Positions 35,644 through 45,368 are shown, counted from the first letter of the stretch. The stretch: DNA of 64,000 nt from Mesorhizobium muleiense (GCF_900099905.1 NZ_FNEE01000001.1:669091-733090); one strand, 5' to 3'. The notes: generated from the sequence alone by a model not told the origin. Translations and numbers: made by a program.

Positions 35644-37725
35644 CTATTTCCACATGTCGCGCATGCGGGCGCCAAGGTCGACGCGCACTTGCGGCTGGCG
35701 GCGCGGATCATTCCTGGCCTGGACGCTCGCCCACGATGTCTGTTCGAAGGCGCCGAGGATCGAGGCCGGGATGAAGCGGGTGCGCGAGGCGTAAACATGA
35801 CGATCGCCGCGCGCCGCCTGGCTGTGGACGAAAAAGCGCTGCGGCATGACCAGGTGCAGGCCGTCCTTGGCCCGCGTCATCGCCACGTAGAGCAGGCGGC
35901 GCTCCTCGTCGATATCCTCCTTCGAGCCGACGGCGAGATCGATCGGGATGCAGCCGTCGACGGTGTTGAGCACGAAGACGTTCTTCCATTCCTGGCCCTT
36001 GGCCGAATGGATGGTCGACAGGATCAGATAGTCCTCGTCGCGATGCGGCGGCCCAGCCTCGTCGCTGGTTGCATCCGGCGGATCGAGGGTCAGCTCGGTG
36101 AGGAAACGCTCGCGCGAGGCATAGCCCGAGGCGATCTGTTCAAGCTGCAGAATATCGGCCCGGCGTGTCGTTGCGTCCTCGTGGATGCGGTCGAGATGCG
36201 GCTCATACCAGAGCCTGACCTGTTCGAGGTCAACAGGCCATTTTCCCGACCCGGCGCGAAGCTGCGAGAACAGCGCGACGAAACCCGGCCAGTCGTCGGC
36301 GGCGCGTTGCGGCGGGCGGTAGCGCGCCAGCCCCATCGCTTCGTCGAGCGACGTCGCCATGGTGTCGACGATCTGCGAAGCCGCCGAAGGGCCGATGCCG
36401 GGCAAAAGCTGCAGCACGCGAAAACCGGCGACGCGGTCGCGCGGGTTCTCGGCGAAGCGCAGCACCGCCAGCACGTCCTTGACATGGGCGGCGTCGAGGA
36501 ACTTCAGCCCGCCGAACTTGACGAACGGGATGTTGCGGCGCGTCAGCTCGATCTCCAGCGGCCCGCTGTGGTGCGAAGCGCGAAACAGCACGGCCTGCGC
36601 CTTCAGCGCCGTGCCAGCCTCGCGCTCGGTCAGGATCGCCTGACAGACGTAACTCGCCTGCTCGGCCTCGTCGCGGACGCTGACCAGCTTCGGATTTTCG
36701 GTCGATTTGCGCTCCGACCAGAGGTTTTTGGTAAAGCGCTCCGAGGCCTCGCCGATCACCGCATTGGCGGCGGCCAGGATGGTCTCGGTCGAACGGTAGT
36801 TGCGCTCCAGCATGACGATCTCGGCCGGCCGGGCGAACTGTTTTGGAAAGTCGAGGATGTTGCGCACTTCGGCGGCGCGAAACGAATAGATCGACTGCGC
36901 ATCGTCGCCGACCACCGTCAGCCCAGATCCGTCCGGCTTGAGCGCCGCGAGGATCGAGGCCTGCAGCCGGTTGGTGTCCTGGTATTCATCGACCAGCACA
37001 TGGTCGAAACGCCCACCCAGATGCGCCGATATCTCCGGCTCGCCGGCCATCTGCGCCCAGTAGAGCAGCAGGTCGTCGTAATCGAGCACGTTCTGCGCCT
37101 GCTTGGCCTCGACATATCGGGCGAACAGCGCCTTGAGCTGTTCTGCCCACCCCGCGCACCAGGGGAACACCGAACCCAAAACTTCGCCGAGCGGCGCCTG
37201 CGCGTTGACGGCACGCGAATAGATCGCCAGGCAGGTGCCCTTGGTCGGAAAACGGCCTTCGGTTTTCGAGAAGCCGAGTTCGTGCCGGGCGAGGTTCATC
37301 AGGTCGGCCGAATCCTCGCGGTCATGGATGGTGAAGGCCGGATCGAGGCCGATCTCCAGCGCGTAGTCGCGCAGCAGCCTGGCGCCGATGCCGTGAAACG
37401 TGCCGGCCCAGGTGAGAGCATCGGTGATGACGGATGCGTCGCGGCCGAGCACCTCGCCGGCGATGCGCTCGACGCGCTTGGCCAATTCCGATGCGGCGCG
37501 ACGCGAAAACGTCATCAAAAGGATGCGCCTCGGGTCGGCGCCCCTGACGATCAGATGCGCGACGCGATGCGCCAGCGTGCTGGTCTTACCGGAGCCGGCC
37601 CCGGCGATCACCAGCAGCGGCCCGGCGACCTTGCCATCGCCATGCTCGACGGCAACGCACTGCTCGGCATTCAGCTTTGCGAGATAGGCAGGCCGGAAGG
37701 TCGAATCACGGGCAGCGAGGTTCAT
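35644..37725 (-). CDS. UvrD/Rep-type ATP-dependent DNA helicase
   Basis: Superfamily 1A 3'-5' helicase of 693 aa. Walker A VIAGAGSGKTSTLAHRVAHL (~40-58), motif II VLVDEYQDTNRLQ (~245), motif III GDDAQSIYSFR (~275), motif IV ERNYRSTETIL (~305), and motif V/VI ILSTIHSAKGQEWKNV and LLYVAMTRAKDGLHL. A second copy to the housekeeping uvrD is common in rhizobia; the specific role (repair or replication restart) is not clear. The C-terminal ~80 residues lack extra domains. Confidence 0.93.
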   Translation of the reverse strand: MNLAARDSTFRPAYLAKLNAEQCVAVEHGDGKVAGPLLVIAGAGSGKTSTLAHRVAHLIVRGADPRRILLMTFSRRAASELAKRVERIAGEVLGRDASVITDALTWAGTFHGIGARLLRDYALEIGLDPAFTIHDREDSADLMNLARHELGFSKTEGRFPTKGTCLAIYSRAVNAQAPLGEVLGSVFPWCAGWAEQLKALFARYVEAKQAQNVLDYDDLLLYWAQMAGEPEISAHLGGRFDHVLVDEYQDTNRLQASILAALKPDGSGLTVVGDDAQSIYSFRAAEVRNILDFPKQFARPAEIVMLERNYRSTETILAAANAVIGEASERFTKNLWSERKSTENPKLVSVRDEAEQASYVCQAILTEREAGTALKAQAVLFRASHHSGPLEIELTRRNIPFVKFGGLKFLDAAHVKDVLAVLRFAENPRDRVAGFRVLQLLPGIGPSAASQIVDTMATSLDEAMGLARYRPPQRAADDWPGFVALFSQLRAGSGKWPVDLEQVRLWYEPHLDRIHEDATTRRADILQLEQIASGYASRERFLTELTLDPPDATSDEAGPPHRDEDYLILSTIHSAKGQEWKNVFVLNTVDGCIPIDLAVGSKEDIDEERRLLYVAMTRAKDGLHLVMPQRFFVHSQAARGDRHVYASRTRFIPASILGAFEQTSWASVQARNDPRRQPQVRVDLGARMRDMWK

Positions 37726-37819
37726 TGCCCATCAAGCATCGTTTCTGCTTTGTTCGCAACGCTTTCGTACGTGCGACCGATGCGTTCGATCCTGCTGGCG
37801 CCCGACCGACGAACCGAAA

Positions 37820-37990
37820 CTAGCGCTGCGGCTCCACGCCCATCGCCGCTGACTGCCGCGCCAGCGACTTGTCGTCATCGGGAGGCGGCAGCAACAGCGG
37901 ATCGAAGTCGTCGGGCACCTCGTCGATGATTTCCCTGACGATGCGGTAGGCCACATAGACGGCGGCCCCGGCTATGAGCAGACGGATCAT
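37820..37990 (-). CDS. Small membrane protein, stress-type promoter
   Basis: A 56-aa protein with one N-terminal helix (IRLLIAGAAVYVAYRIVREI) and an acidic, Pro-rich cytoplasmic tail (DEVPDDFDPLLLPPPDDDKS). GGAGA sits before the ATG at 37990; an ATG 12 bases earlier is possible. A GGAAC-N16-GGTT promoter lies 24-48 bp upstream, indicating control by the general stress sigma factor EcfG. Function unknown. Confidence 0.65.
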   Translation of the reverse strand: MIRLLIAGAAVYVAYRIVREIIDEVPDDFDPLLLPPPDDDKSLARQSAAMGVEPQR

Positions 37991-38013
37991 GATTTTCTCC
38001 ATTGATGTGGACC

Positions 38014-38038
38014 AACCGAGGAGCCCGTGTTTTGTTCC
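38014..38038 (-). promoter_or_regulatory. EcfG-type promoter GGAAC-N16-GGTT
   Basis: On the minus strand GGAAC (38038-38034) and GGTT (38017-38014) are 16 bp apart, matching the alphaproteobacterial general stress consensus GGAAC-N16/17-cGTT. It points at the small membrane protein gene that starts at 37990. Confidence 0.62.
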
Positions 38039-38139
38039 CCCTCTCTCGTTTTGATCCCGGGTTCCAAAACGGCCCAAGTTCTGCCCGAGCGTGCAACCAA
38101 ATCGGCACCGTCTCGTTTGCCCGGTGACAGGAGGTTGCG

Positions 38140-38325
38140 ATGAACAAGCCCTCTACTTTGCTGGCCCCGACCTGGCTCGTCTTGGCCGCAGCGCTGGCAA
38201 TCGCTGCCTGCGACAACAACATTCCACCGACAAAGGCTCCCGGCGCCGATCAAAACCCGCAGGTCGACCCTGCGCCCAACGCGACGCCAGGCGATGATCA
38301 ACCCGCCGCGCCGCCGGCGCAGTGA
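38140..38325 (+). CDS. Small lipoprotein
   Basis: A 61-aa lipoprotein: signal helix LLAPTWLVLAAALAIAAC with the lipobox AIAAC (Cys at ~24), then a disordered Pro/Asp/Asn tail (PPTKAPGADQNPQVDP). Ribosome site CAGGAGGTTGCG before the ATG. Function unknown; divergent from the small membrane gene. Confidence 0.7.
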   Translation: MNKPSTLLAPTWLVLAAALAIAACDNNIPPTKAPGADQNPQVDPAPNATPGDDQPAAPPAQ

Positions 38326-38728
38326 TGGAAGCCTGCAGGAAAGATGGCCGGCGCCGCTTGGGAGGGGAGCGATGACGCCGGCCAGGCGGGTATCAGGTCC
38401 GCCGCACACCTAGACATAGCTGAGTCTTGCCCTTGCGTCATGACGCGATAGCCGAAGACGCCGCCTTTGCACCGGCAATTACCTGACAAATGCGCAGTTT
38501 TCGGCCGCGAGAAGCCGATGCTGGCCAGGCGCCACGCCATCGCAGCCGGTTGCCGGCCAGTCCGGAGCTGGTCCGTTGACCCGTTGAGGCCGGCGATCGG
38601 ATCAATCGTCTTCTTTCTCCGCCCGCGGCACCGGGCAACCCGCCGCTGGCGGCCATTTTCATGCGTTATGCGGCCAACCGGCGCTCGAGGTCTTGCGAAG
38701 CGCTGACGTCCCGTGCAAAAGCGCGGCC
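38326..38728. other. Intergenic region without a supported gene
   Basis: A 403-bp stretch between the lipoprotein and the ABC-F gene. Open frames exist on both strands but none shows a start site, composition or family pattern I trust. Confidence 0.4.
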
Positions 38729-40606
38729 ATGCTGATCATCAACGACCTTTCGCTCCGCATGGCCGGACGCCTGCTTCTTGACCATGCCTCGCTGACCTTG
38801 CCGGCCGGCAGCAAGGCAGGGCTTGTCGGCCGCAACGGCACCGGCAAGACCACTTTGTTCAAGGCGATCACCGGCGACCTCGCCTCCGAGACCGGCTCGA
38901 TCGGCCTGCCGAAGAACACGCGCATCGGCCAGGTGGCGCAGGAGGCTCCCGGCACCGAGGAGCCGCTGATCGAGATTGTGCTCAAGGCCGACCTAGAACG
39001 CTCCGCATTGCTCGATGAGGAAACGACGGCGACCGATCCGCACCGCATCGCCGACATCCACATGCGGCTGGCCGATATCGACGCCCATTCGGCCGAGTCG
39101 CGTGCCGCCACCATCCTCGCCGGCCTTGGCTTCGACGACGCCGCCCAGCGGCGGCCGGCCTCGTCGTTCTCCGGCGGCTGGCGCATGCGCGTCGCACTCG
39201 CCGCGGTGCTGTTTGCCGAGCCCGATCTGCTGCTGCTCGACGAGCCGACCAACTATCTCGACCTCGAAGGCACGCTGTGGCTGGAAAACTACGTGTCGAA
39301 ATACCCGCACACGGTGCTGCTGATCTCGCATGACCGCGACCTGCTCAACCGCGCCGTCAACTCGATCGTCCATCTCGACCAGAAGAAGCTGACCTTCTGG
39401 CGCGGCGGCTACGACCAGTTCGAGCGCCAATACACCGAGCAGCGCGAATTGCAGGAGAAGGGCAGGGTCAAGCAGGAAGCCGCACGCAAGCACATGGAGT
39501 CCTTCGTCGAGCGCTTCCGCGCCAAGGCTTCCAAGGCGAGACAGGCCCAGTCGCGCATCAAGGCGCTGGAGAAGATGAAGCCGATCGCCGCGATTGTGAA
39601 CGACAACGTGCGGCCGTTCTCCTTTCCCGAGCCGGTGAAGACGGTGGCCTCGCCGATCATTGCGCTCAACAACGTCAATGTCGGCTATGTCGAGGGTGAG
39701 CCGATCCTGAAGAAGATGACGCTGCGCATCGATGCCGACGACCGTATCGCACTGCTCGGCGCCAACGGCAACGGCAAGTCGACCTTCGCCAAATTGCTGT
39801 CCGGCCGCCTGAAGCAGGAGACCGGCACCATGACGGTGGCGCCCGGCCTGAAGGTGGCGATCTTTGCCCAGCATCAGCTCGACGATCTCCGACCGAGTGA
39901 AAACGCCTATGAGCATGTCCGCCGGCTGATGCCGGAAGCACCGGAATCGAAGGTGCGCGGCCGGGTCGCCCAGTTCGGACTGACCACCGAAAAGATGAAC
40001 ACCGCCGCCAAGGACCTGTCGGGCGGCGAGAAGGCGCGGCTGTTGATGGGCCTGTCGGCGTTCGAGGGGCCAAACCTGTTCATCCTCGACGAACCGACCA
40101 ACCATCTCGATATCGACAGCCGTGAATCGTTGATCCATGCGCTGAACGAGTTTCCCGGCGCCGTCATCCTGATCTCGCACGACCGCCATCTGCTCGAGGC
40201 AACGGCCGACCGGCTGTGGCTGGTCAAGGACGGGACGGTCAATCCTTTTGACGGCGACCTCGATGACTACAAGACGCTGGTCACCGGCGTGGCCGGCGAC
40301 CGCCGCGGCAAGCGCGAGGCCGAAAAGGCCTCGAAGGCCGACCGCCGCCGTGACGCGGCGGCGCGCCGCGCCGCCTTCGAGCCGCTGGCCAAGGAGATCC
40401 GCGCCACCGAAGCGCTGATGGACCGCATTCGCAAGCGCATCGACTTGATCGAGGACGAACTCGCCAATCCGGCGGTCTACGAAAAGGACCCGTCGACGGC
40501 GACACGGCTGGCCAAGGAACGCTCGCAACTGGCCCAGACACTGGCCGGCCATGAGGAAAAATGGCTGTCGATGTCGGCAGAGTACGAGGAAGGCACGGCG
40601 GAGTAG
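38729..40606 (+). CDS. ABC-F family ATPase (Uup/EttA type)
   Basis: Soluble twin-ABC protein (625 aa) that works on ribosomes, not in transport. Domain 1: Walker A GRNGTGKTTLF (~35), signature FSGGWRMRVALAAVLFAEPD, Walker B LLLLDEPTNYLDLEG. Domain 2: Walker A GANGNGKSTFAKLL (~345), signature LSGGEKARLLMGL, FILDEPTNHLDIDS. The linker (~235-300) is the charged P-site-tRNA interaction motif. A C-terminal coiled coil (~530-625) resembles Uup. ATG at 38729 is the family start. Confidence 0.93.
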   Translation: MLIINDLSLRMAGRLLLDHASLTLPAGSKAGLVGRNGTGKTTLFKAITGDLASETGSIGLPKNTRIGQVAQEAPGTEEPLIEIVLKADLERSALLDEETTATDPHRIADIHMRLADIDAHSAESRAATILAGLGFDDAAQRRPASSFSGGWRMRVALAAVLFAEPDLLLLDEPTNYLDLEGTLWLENYVSKYPHTVLLISHDRDLLNRAVNSIVHLDQKKLTFWRGGYDQFERQYTEQRELQEKGRVKQEAARKHMESFVERFRAKASKARQAQSRIKALEKMKPIAAIVNDNVRPFSFPEPVKTVASPIIALNNVNVGYVEGEPILKKMTLRIDADDRIALLGANGNGKSTFAKLLSGRLKQETGTMTVAPGLKVAIFAQHQLDDLRPSENAYEHVRRLMPEAPESKVRGRVAQFGLTTEKMNTAAKDLSGGEKARLLMGLSAFEGPNLFILDEPTNHLDIDSRESLIHALNEFPGAVILISHDRHLLEATADRLWLVKDGTVNPFDGDLDDYKTLVTGVAGDRRGKREAEKASKADRRRDAAARRAAFEPLAKEIRATEALMDRIRKRIDLIEDELANPAVYEKDPSTATRLAKERSQLAQTLAGHEEKWLSMSAEYEEGTAE

Positions 40607-40617
40607 CGCGTGATCTC

Positions 40618-40767
40618 CCCCCTTGAGGGGGAGATGCCCGGCAGGGCAGAGGGGGTCGTCTCGCGTAGTTCGCCAGCGTCTTACTTCGTCGCGAAAGATG
40701 TCGGCGCTCCACGCGCCGCGACCCCCTCTGTCGCCTTCGGCGAAATCTCCCCCTCAAGGGGGGAGAT
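40618..40767. repeat. 150-bp palindromic intergenic repeat
   Basis: Both ends are the palindrome ATCTCCCCCCTTGAGGGGGA+GAT, and inside each end lies AGAGGGGGTCG in inverse orientation, with an unmatched centre (~40665-40715). This is a mosaic inverted repeat of a kind common between genes in Mesorhizobium. It can fold into a long hairpin and lies between the ABC-F and thioredoxin genes. Confidence 0.82.
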
Positions 40768-40928
40768 AGGCGCTTGCGCCACTGCACGTGGACACAAGCG
40801 AAGGGCGGACTCGGTAACATTTCCGCGAGCCTGTAACGTTCGCCGTCGCTGGCGCGAACAACGGACCGTATCCTCATGTCCGACCATGGCGGGATTACTT
40901 GCCCGCCGACACCTTCAGGAGTCAAGAA

Positions 40929-41324
40929 ATGCTAGACCGTCGCACCTTCCTCATCGGCCTGACCGCAATATCCGGCCTCGCCTCGGCTCCGGCGGCGCTG
41001 GCTGCCAGCCGCATGGCCTACACACGGCAGGCCTTCGAAAAGGCGCAAAAGGCAGGCAAGCCGATCCTGGTCGAGATCACCGCCAGCTGGTGTCCGATCT
41101 GCAAGGCGCAGAAGCGGGTGCTCGGCAAGTTGCTGCGTGCGCCCGAGCACGCAAACCTGGCCGTTTTCGAAGTCGATTTCGATTCCCAAAAAGAGGTTGT
41201 TCGGGCTCTTGGTGCGCGGATGCAGAGCACGCTGATCACCTTCAAGGGCGCAACGGAAGTCGGTCGGCTTGTTGGCGTGACCAAGGCGGATGCCATCAAG
41301 CAATTGCTTGATAAAACGATCTGA
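40929..41324 (+). CDS. Exported thioredoxin-family protein
   Basis: A 131-aa thioredoxin-like protein with an N-terminal signal (MLDRRTFLIGLTAISGLASA) having RR, possibly Tat-type. The active site is SWCPICKAQ (~residues 56-60). AGGAGTCAAGAA precedes the ATG at 40929. A ccdA/DsbD-type membrane gene follows 9 bp later; together they would move electrons to the periplasm, but that partner is broken here. Confidence 0.87.
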   Translation: MLDRRTFLIGLTAISGLASAPAALAASRMAYTRQAFEKAQKAGKPILVEITASWCPICKAQKRVLGKLLRAPEHANLAVFEVDFDSQKEVVRALGARMQSTLITFKGATEVGRLVGVTKADAIKQLLDKTI

Positions 41325-41333
41325 GCGGCGGAG

Positions 41334-42039
41334 ATGCTACTCGGCTTCATATTTTCGTTCCTGGCCGGGGTGCTGTCGACGCTGTCGCCATGCGTGCTGC
41401 CGCTGATCCCGATCGTGCTCGGTGCTGCCGTCAGTCAGCATCGCTATGGCCGCAGGACTTGCCATGTCCTTCACGGCCATAGGGCTTTTCGTCGCCACGA
41501 TCGGGTTCTCCGTCGGGCTAGACGGCGGTGTCTTTCGCAGCGCCGCCGCAGTTCTGATGCTCGTCCTCGGCACGATATTGATCGTGCCGCCACTCCAGGC
41601 GCATATCGCGCTTGCGGCCGGTCCGGCCGGCAACTGGGTCGAGCAGCGGTTTGGCGGCTTTTCATCCGTTGGCCTTTGGGGGCAGTTCGGCGTCGGTCTG
41701 TTGCTCGGCGCGGTGTGGAGCCCTTGCGTTGGCCCGACTCTCGGTGCCGCTTCCGTCCTTGCAGCGCAGGGCCAAGACCTTGGCCAGGTTGGGGTCACCA
41801 TGGTCCTGTTTGGTCTCGGTGCTGCCGTGCCGTTGCTGATCCTCGGACTACTGTCCCGCGCGACCTTGCTGCGTTGGCGCAGCCACATCGCCGGCGCCGG
41901 CAGCGGGCTGAAGGTCGCGTTAGGCGTCTTGCTGGTGATGACCGCCGCCGCGATTCTGTCTGGGTTCGACAAGGCGTTGGAAACCGCACTCGTCAACGCT
42001 TCGCCCGAGTGGCTGATGGCGTTGACGACGCAGTTCTAA
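41334..42039 (+). pseudogene. CcdA/DsbD-type membrane electron transporter, frame broken by a deletion
   Basis: The 5' part reads FSFLAGVLSTLSPCVLPLIP and IVLGAAVSQHRYG, with the first redox Cys; the frame then changes and the remaining helices (AAGLAMSFTAIGLFVATIGF, GAVWSPCVGPTLGAAS with the second Cys) are in another frame, ending in ALTTQF at 42039. The change is at CGCTATGGC (41442-41450). Adding a 14-bp segment with a second CGCTATGGC restores HRYGPLAMAAGLAMSF, so a slip deletion between two copies is likely. Without repair the protein cannot pass electrons from thioredoxin. Confidence 0.8.
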
Positions 42040-42149
42040 CGGCTCCGCGCTGGCGGTCGCCAGATTTTCAGCTTGCCTCAGCAAGGAGAAGCAAGTTAGC
42101 GCTGCATCTGGCCCTACACGCCGCCGCCATAAGCGGCTAGCTTGGGCTT

Positions 42150-44258
42150 ATGAATCAGCACGCCAAACTCAAAATCGGCCATTCGGCCTGTCCGCATGAT
42201 TGCCCGTCGACCTGCGCGCTCGAGGTCGAACTGCTCGACCGCAAGCGCATCGGCCGCGTCCATGGCGCCAAGGCCAACAGCTACACGGCTGGCGTCATCT
42301 GCGCCAAGGTCGCCCGTTATGCCGACCGCGTCCATCATCCCGACCGCTTGCTGAAGCCGCTGATCCGGGCGGGCGCCAAGGGTGAGGGCCTTTGGAAGGA
42401 AGCGAGTTGGGAGGCCGCACTCGACCTGGTCGCCGAAAAATTCATCGCGGCCGAGGCAAGATATGGCTCGGAGACGGTCTGGCCCTATTACTATGCCGGC
42501 ACGATGGGGCTGGTGCAGCGCGACGGCATCGAGCGGTTGCGCCATGCGAAAAAATACTCCGGCTTCTTCGGTTCGATCTGCACCAATCTGGCCTGGACCG
42601 GCTGGATGATGGGGGCCGGCGCGCTGCGCGGTCCCGACCCGCGCGAGATGGCCAAGTCCGACTGCGTGGTGGTCTGGGGCACCAATGCCGTGGTCACCCA
42701 GGTCAATGTCATGACCCACGCGATCAAGGCGCGCAAGGAGCGCGGCGCCAAGATCGTCGTCATCGACGTCTACGAGAACGCGACGATGAAGCAGGCCGAT
42801 CTCGGCCTGGTGCTGAAGCCCGGCACCGACGGTGCGCTGGCCTGCGCGGTGATGCATGTGCTGTTCCGTGACGGCATGGCCGACCGCGCCTATTTGGCAA
42901 AATACACCGACGATCCGCACGGTCTGGAAGCGCATCTTCAGACGAGGACGCCGCAATGGGCGGCTGATATCACCGGGCTTTCCGTCGATGAGATCGAGGC
43001 CTTCGCCCGTCTCGTCGGCACGACCAAGAAAACCTATTTCCGCCTCGGCTACGGTTTTTCGCGGCAGCGCAACGGCTCGGTCAACATGCATGCCGCCGCC
43101 TCGATCGCCGCGGTCACCGGCTGCTGGCAATATGAGGGCGGCGGCGCCTTCCATTCCAATTCGGGCATCTTCAAACTGAACCAGGAACTGCTGGAAGGCA
43201 CGCGGATGCGCGACCCGGCGGTCCGCCATCTCGATCATTCGCGCATTGGCCCGGTGCTGACCGGCGCTGAGGATGCGCTCTATGGCGGCCCGCCGGTGAC
43301 GGCGCTGCTGATCCAGAACACCAATCCGGTCAATGTCGCGCCGGAGCAGCGGCTGGTGAAGCAGGGTTTTTTGCGCGACGACCTGTTTTCCTGCGTGCAC
43401 GAACAGTTCATGACCGACACCGCAAAACTCGGAGATGTCGTGCTGCCGGCGACGATGTTTTTAGAGCATGACGATGTCTACAAGGGCGGCGGCAATCAGC
43501 ACATCACGCTCGGGCCGAAGCTGATCGACCCGCCGGAAGGGCCGCGCAGCAACCATTTCGTCATCGAGGAACTCGGCAAAAGGCTCGGTGTTGGCGACAG
43601 GCCTGGCTTCGGCATGACCGAGCAGCAGCATATCGACATCATTTTGGGCAAGCGCGGGCTGGGCAGTTTTTCGAGCCTCAAGGAACAAAAGTGGCTCGAT
43701 TTGCAGCCGGCTTTCGAAGCGGCGCATTTTATCGACGGCTTCGGCCACGCGGACGGAAAATTCCGCTTTCGCGCCGACTGGACCGGGCAGGCGGCGCCCA
43801 ACCGGCCGCCGAAAAGCATGGGCCTGTTCGGGCCGGTGGCAAGCCTGCCGGAATTTCCCGACCATGTCGATCTGATCGAGGTGGCGGATGCTGCGCATCC
43901 GTTCCGGCTGGCCACCTCGCCGGCGCGCAATTTCCTCAACTCGACTTTTTCCGAGACGCCGGTGTCGATGGCCAAGGAGGGTCGGCCGGAACTGCTTTTG
44001 CATCCGGACGATGCGGCAGCCTATGGGCTGGCCAATGGCGACCGCGTCGAGATCGGCAATGCGCGCGGCGAAGTTGTGCTGCACGCAAGATTGTTCGACG
44101 GCATCAAGCGCGGTGTCGTGGTGGCCGAAGGCATCTGGCCCAACAGCGCCCACGAGCGCGGCGAGGGCATCAACGTCCTGACCGGCGCCGACGCGCCGGC
44201 GCCCTATGGCGGTGCGGCGTTCCACGACAACAAGGTCTGGCTGCGCCCGGCAAAGTGA
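42150..44258 (+). CDS. Molybdopterin-dependent oxidoreductase (DMSO-reductase family)
   Basis: A 702-aa Mo/W-bisMGD enzyme. The N-terminal [4Fe-4S] motif is HSACPHDCPSTCALEVELLD plus VICAKV (Cys at ~14, 18, 22 and 51). The cofactor domains include VVVWGTNAVVTQVNV (~170) and LLIQNTNPVNVAP (~390), and a C-terminal cap ATSPARNFLNSTF ... LLHPDDAAAYGLANGDRVEI. No signal peptide, so probably cytoplasmic. It belongs to the group often called formate dehydrogenase-like or biotin sulfoxide reductase-like; substrate unknown. moaD/moaE in this window feed its cofactor. Confidence 0.87.
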   Translation: MNQHAKLKIGHSACPHDCPSTCALEVELLDRKRIGRVHGAKANSYTAGVICAKVARYADRVHHPDRLLKPLIRAGAKGEGLWKEASWEAALDLVAEKFIAAEARYGSETVWPYYYAGTMGLVQRDGIERLRHAKKYSGFFGSICTNLAWTGWMMGAGALRGPDPREMAKSDCVVVWGTNAVVTQVNVMTHAIKARKERGAKIVVIDVYENATMKQADLGLVLKPGTDGALACAVMHVLFRDGMADRAYLAKYTDDPHGLEAHLQTRTPQWAADITGLSVDEIEAFARLVGTTKKTYFRLGYGFSRQRNGSVNMHAAASIAAVTGCWQYEGGGAFHSNSGIFKLNQELLEGTRMRDPAVRHLDHSRIGPVLTGAEDALYGGPPVTALLIQNTNPVNVAPEQRLVKQGFLRDDLFSCVHEQFMTDTAKLGDVVLPATMFLEHDDVYKGGGNQHITLGPKLIDPPEGPRSNHFVIEELGKRLGVGDRPGFGMTEQQHIDIILGKRGLGSFSSLKEQKWLDLQPAFEAAHFIDGFGHADGKFRFRADWTGQAAPNRPPKSMGLFGPVASLPEFPDHVDLIEVADAAHPFRLATSPARNFLNSTFSETPVSMAKEGRPELLLHPDDAAAYGLANGDRVEIGNARGEVVLHARLFDGIKRGVVVAEGIWPNSAHERGEGINVLTGADAPAPYGGAAFHDNKVWLRPAK

Positions 44259-44272
44259 AGCGTCGGAACGAT

Positions 44273-45013
44273 ATGCCCAACCAGCCGTTTTTGCGTGGCG
44301 CTGGAGACATGGTGATGGCAGAAGCGTTGGCAGCGCCGGCCCCCGTTGGAAGAACGCTTTCGCCCGGCGAACTCGTGACCACGATGGCGCATTTTCATCG
44401 CGCCGAGATTCTGCGCATGACGGGGTGGCGCGACCGCCTGGACCGGACGAGCAATTGGGCGATAACGGTCGTCGCGGCAATGTTGTCCATCTCGCTTTCG
44501 ACGGCCAGCGCGCATCACGGCGTGCTGCTTTTTGCGATGCTGCTTGTTCTGTTGCTGCTGTGGATAGAAGCGCGGCGATATCGCTTCTTCGACGTTTACC
44601 GGGCCCGCGTGCGCCAGTTCGAACGGCACTATTTCGCGCAGATATTCTCGCCGCAGCCGGACTTCGCGTCCGATTGGCTGTTGGTCGTCGGCGAAAGTCT
44701 GCGCACTCCAAAATTCCTCATTTCGCAACGAGCGGCGTTGGCGCGCCGTCTGCGTCGAAACTACATCCACATGCTGCTGATCCTGCTGTTGGCCTGGACC
44801 CTGAAACTGTCGACCCCCAGTCTTCTAACCGAAGGTGTCCGCATCGACTTCGTCAGTTCGGTGCGCGAGGCGGTTGCCGGCGCTGCTCTGGGGCCCATTC
44901 CCGGCCTGGCCATCGTCGTGCTGGTCGCCGCCCTCTATGCCGGCCTGCTGGTCACGGCGTTCCTGACCGCCAGCGACGACGGCGAGCTCTCCTTTGGCGA
45001 CGTGCACGTCTAG
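44273..45013 (+). CDS. DUF2270 membrane protein
   Basis: About 246 aa. The central domain is WRDRLDRTSNWAITVVAAML followed by two hydrophobic helices (to ~95), a soluble segment (ARVRQFERHYFAQIFSPQPD), and two more helices near 165-185 and 210-235. This matches DUF2270 proteins. It begins 14 bp after the molybdopterin oxidoreductase. A start at a downstream ATG (near 44309) is possible. Function unknown. Confidence 0.82.
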   Translation: MPNQPFLRGAGDMVMAEALAAPAPVGRTLSPGELVTTMAHFHRAEILRMTGWRDRLDRTSNWAITVVAAMLSISLSTASAHHGVLLFAMLLVLLLLWIEARRYRFFDVYRARVRQFERHYFAQIFSPQPDFASDWLLVVGESLRTPKFLISQRAALARRLRRNYIHMLLILLLAWTLKLSTPSLLTEGVRIDFVSSVREAVAGAALGPIPGLAIVVLVAALYAGLLVTAFLTASDDGELSFGDVHV

Positions 45014-45368
45014 GGCGGCAGCGCAAGACCGGTAGATCCGCGATTTCATTTGTGCAGGAAATCGAACCGATCGGTTCGTTTTTATTGACGGATTGTGCAA
45101 GACCAAGTGAACGTCGGCTCAGCGAATGGCCAGGCCACGCGGCAGAAATATTCGCCTAACGCATTGAGAAGAAAGTCAAAGATTGTGGCGAAGGAAGCCT
45201 TTTGGCGGATTTCAAGCACCCGGTTCAGGTCGTAGCCGGAACATCTTCGTGATTGGAAACCGCTGCATGGCCAACCCACCTCGGGGTGGTCCGAGCGACG
45301 CGAAATCCTCCCAAGGCACGCCACCAGACGGACAACAACTGAAGTATGAAAGTACTGGAGTACCTGAA
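45014..45368. other. Intergenic region between DUF2270 and DUF680 genes
   Basis: A 355-bp gap. It has a terminator (45063-45083) and should carry the DUF680 promoter; no gene is supported. Confidence 0.4.
45063..45083 (+). terminator. Terminator after the DUF2270 gene
   Basis: CGAACC, loop GATC, GGTTCG, then TTTTT. A short but well-formed hairpin 50 bp after the stop. Confidence 0.72.

Noticed and set aside
35620-37929. 769-codon plus-strand frame opposite the helicase
   Set aside because: Antisense shadow; helicase motifs are clear on the minus strand.
45230-45270. GGAAC upstream of the DUF680 gene as an EcfG promoter
   Set aside because: The expected GTT at 16-17 bp is absent.
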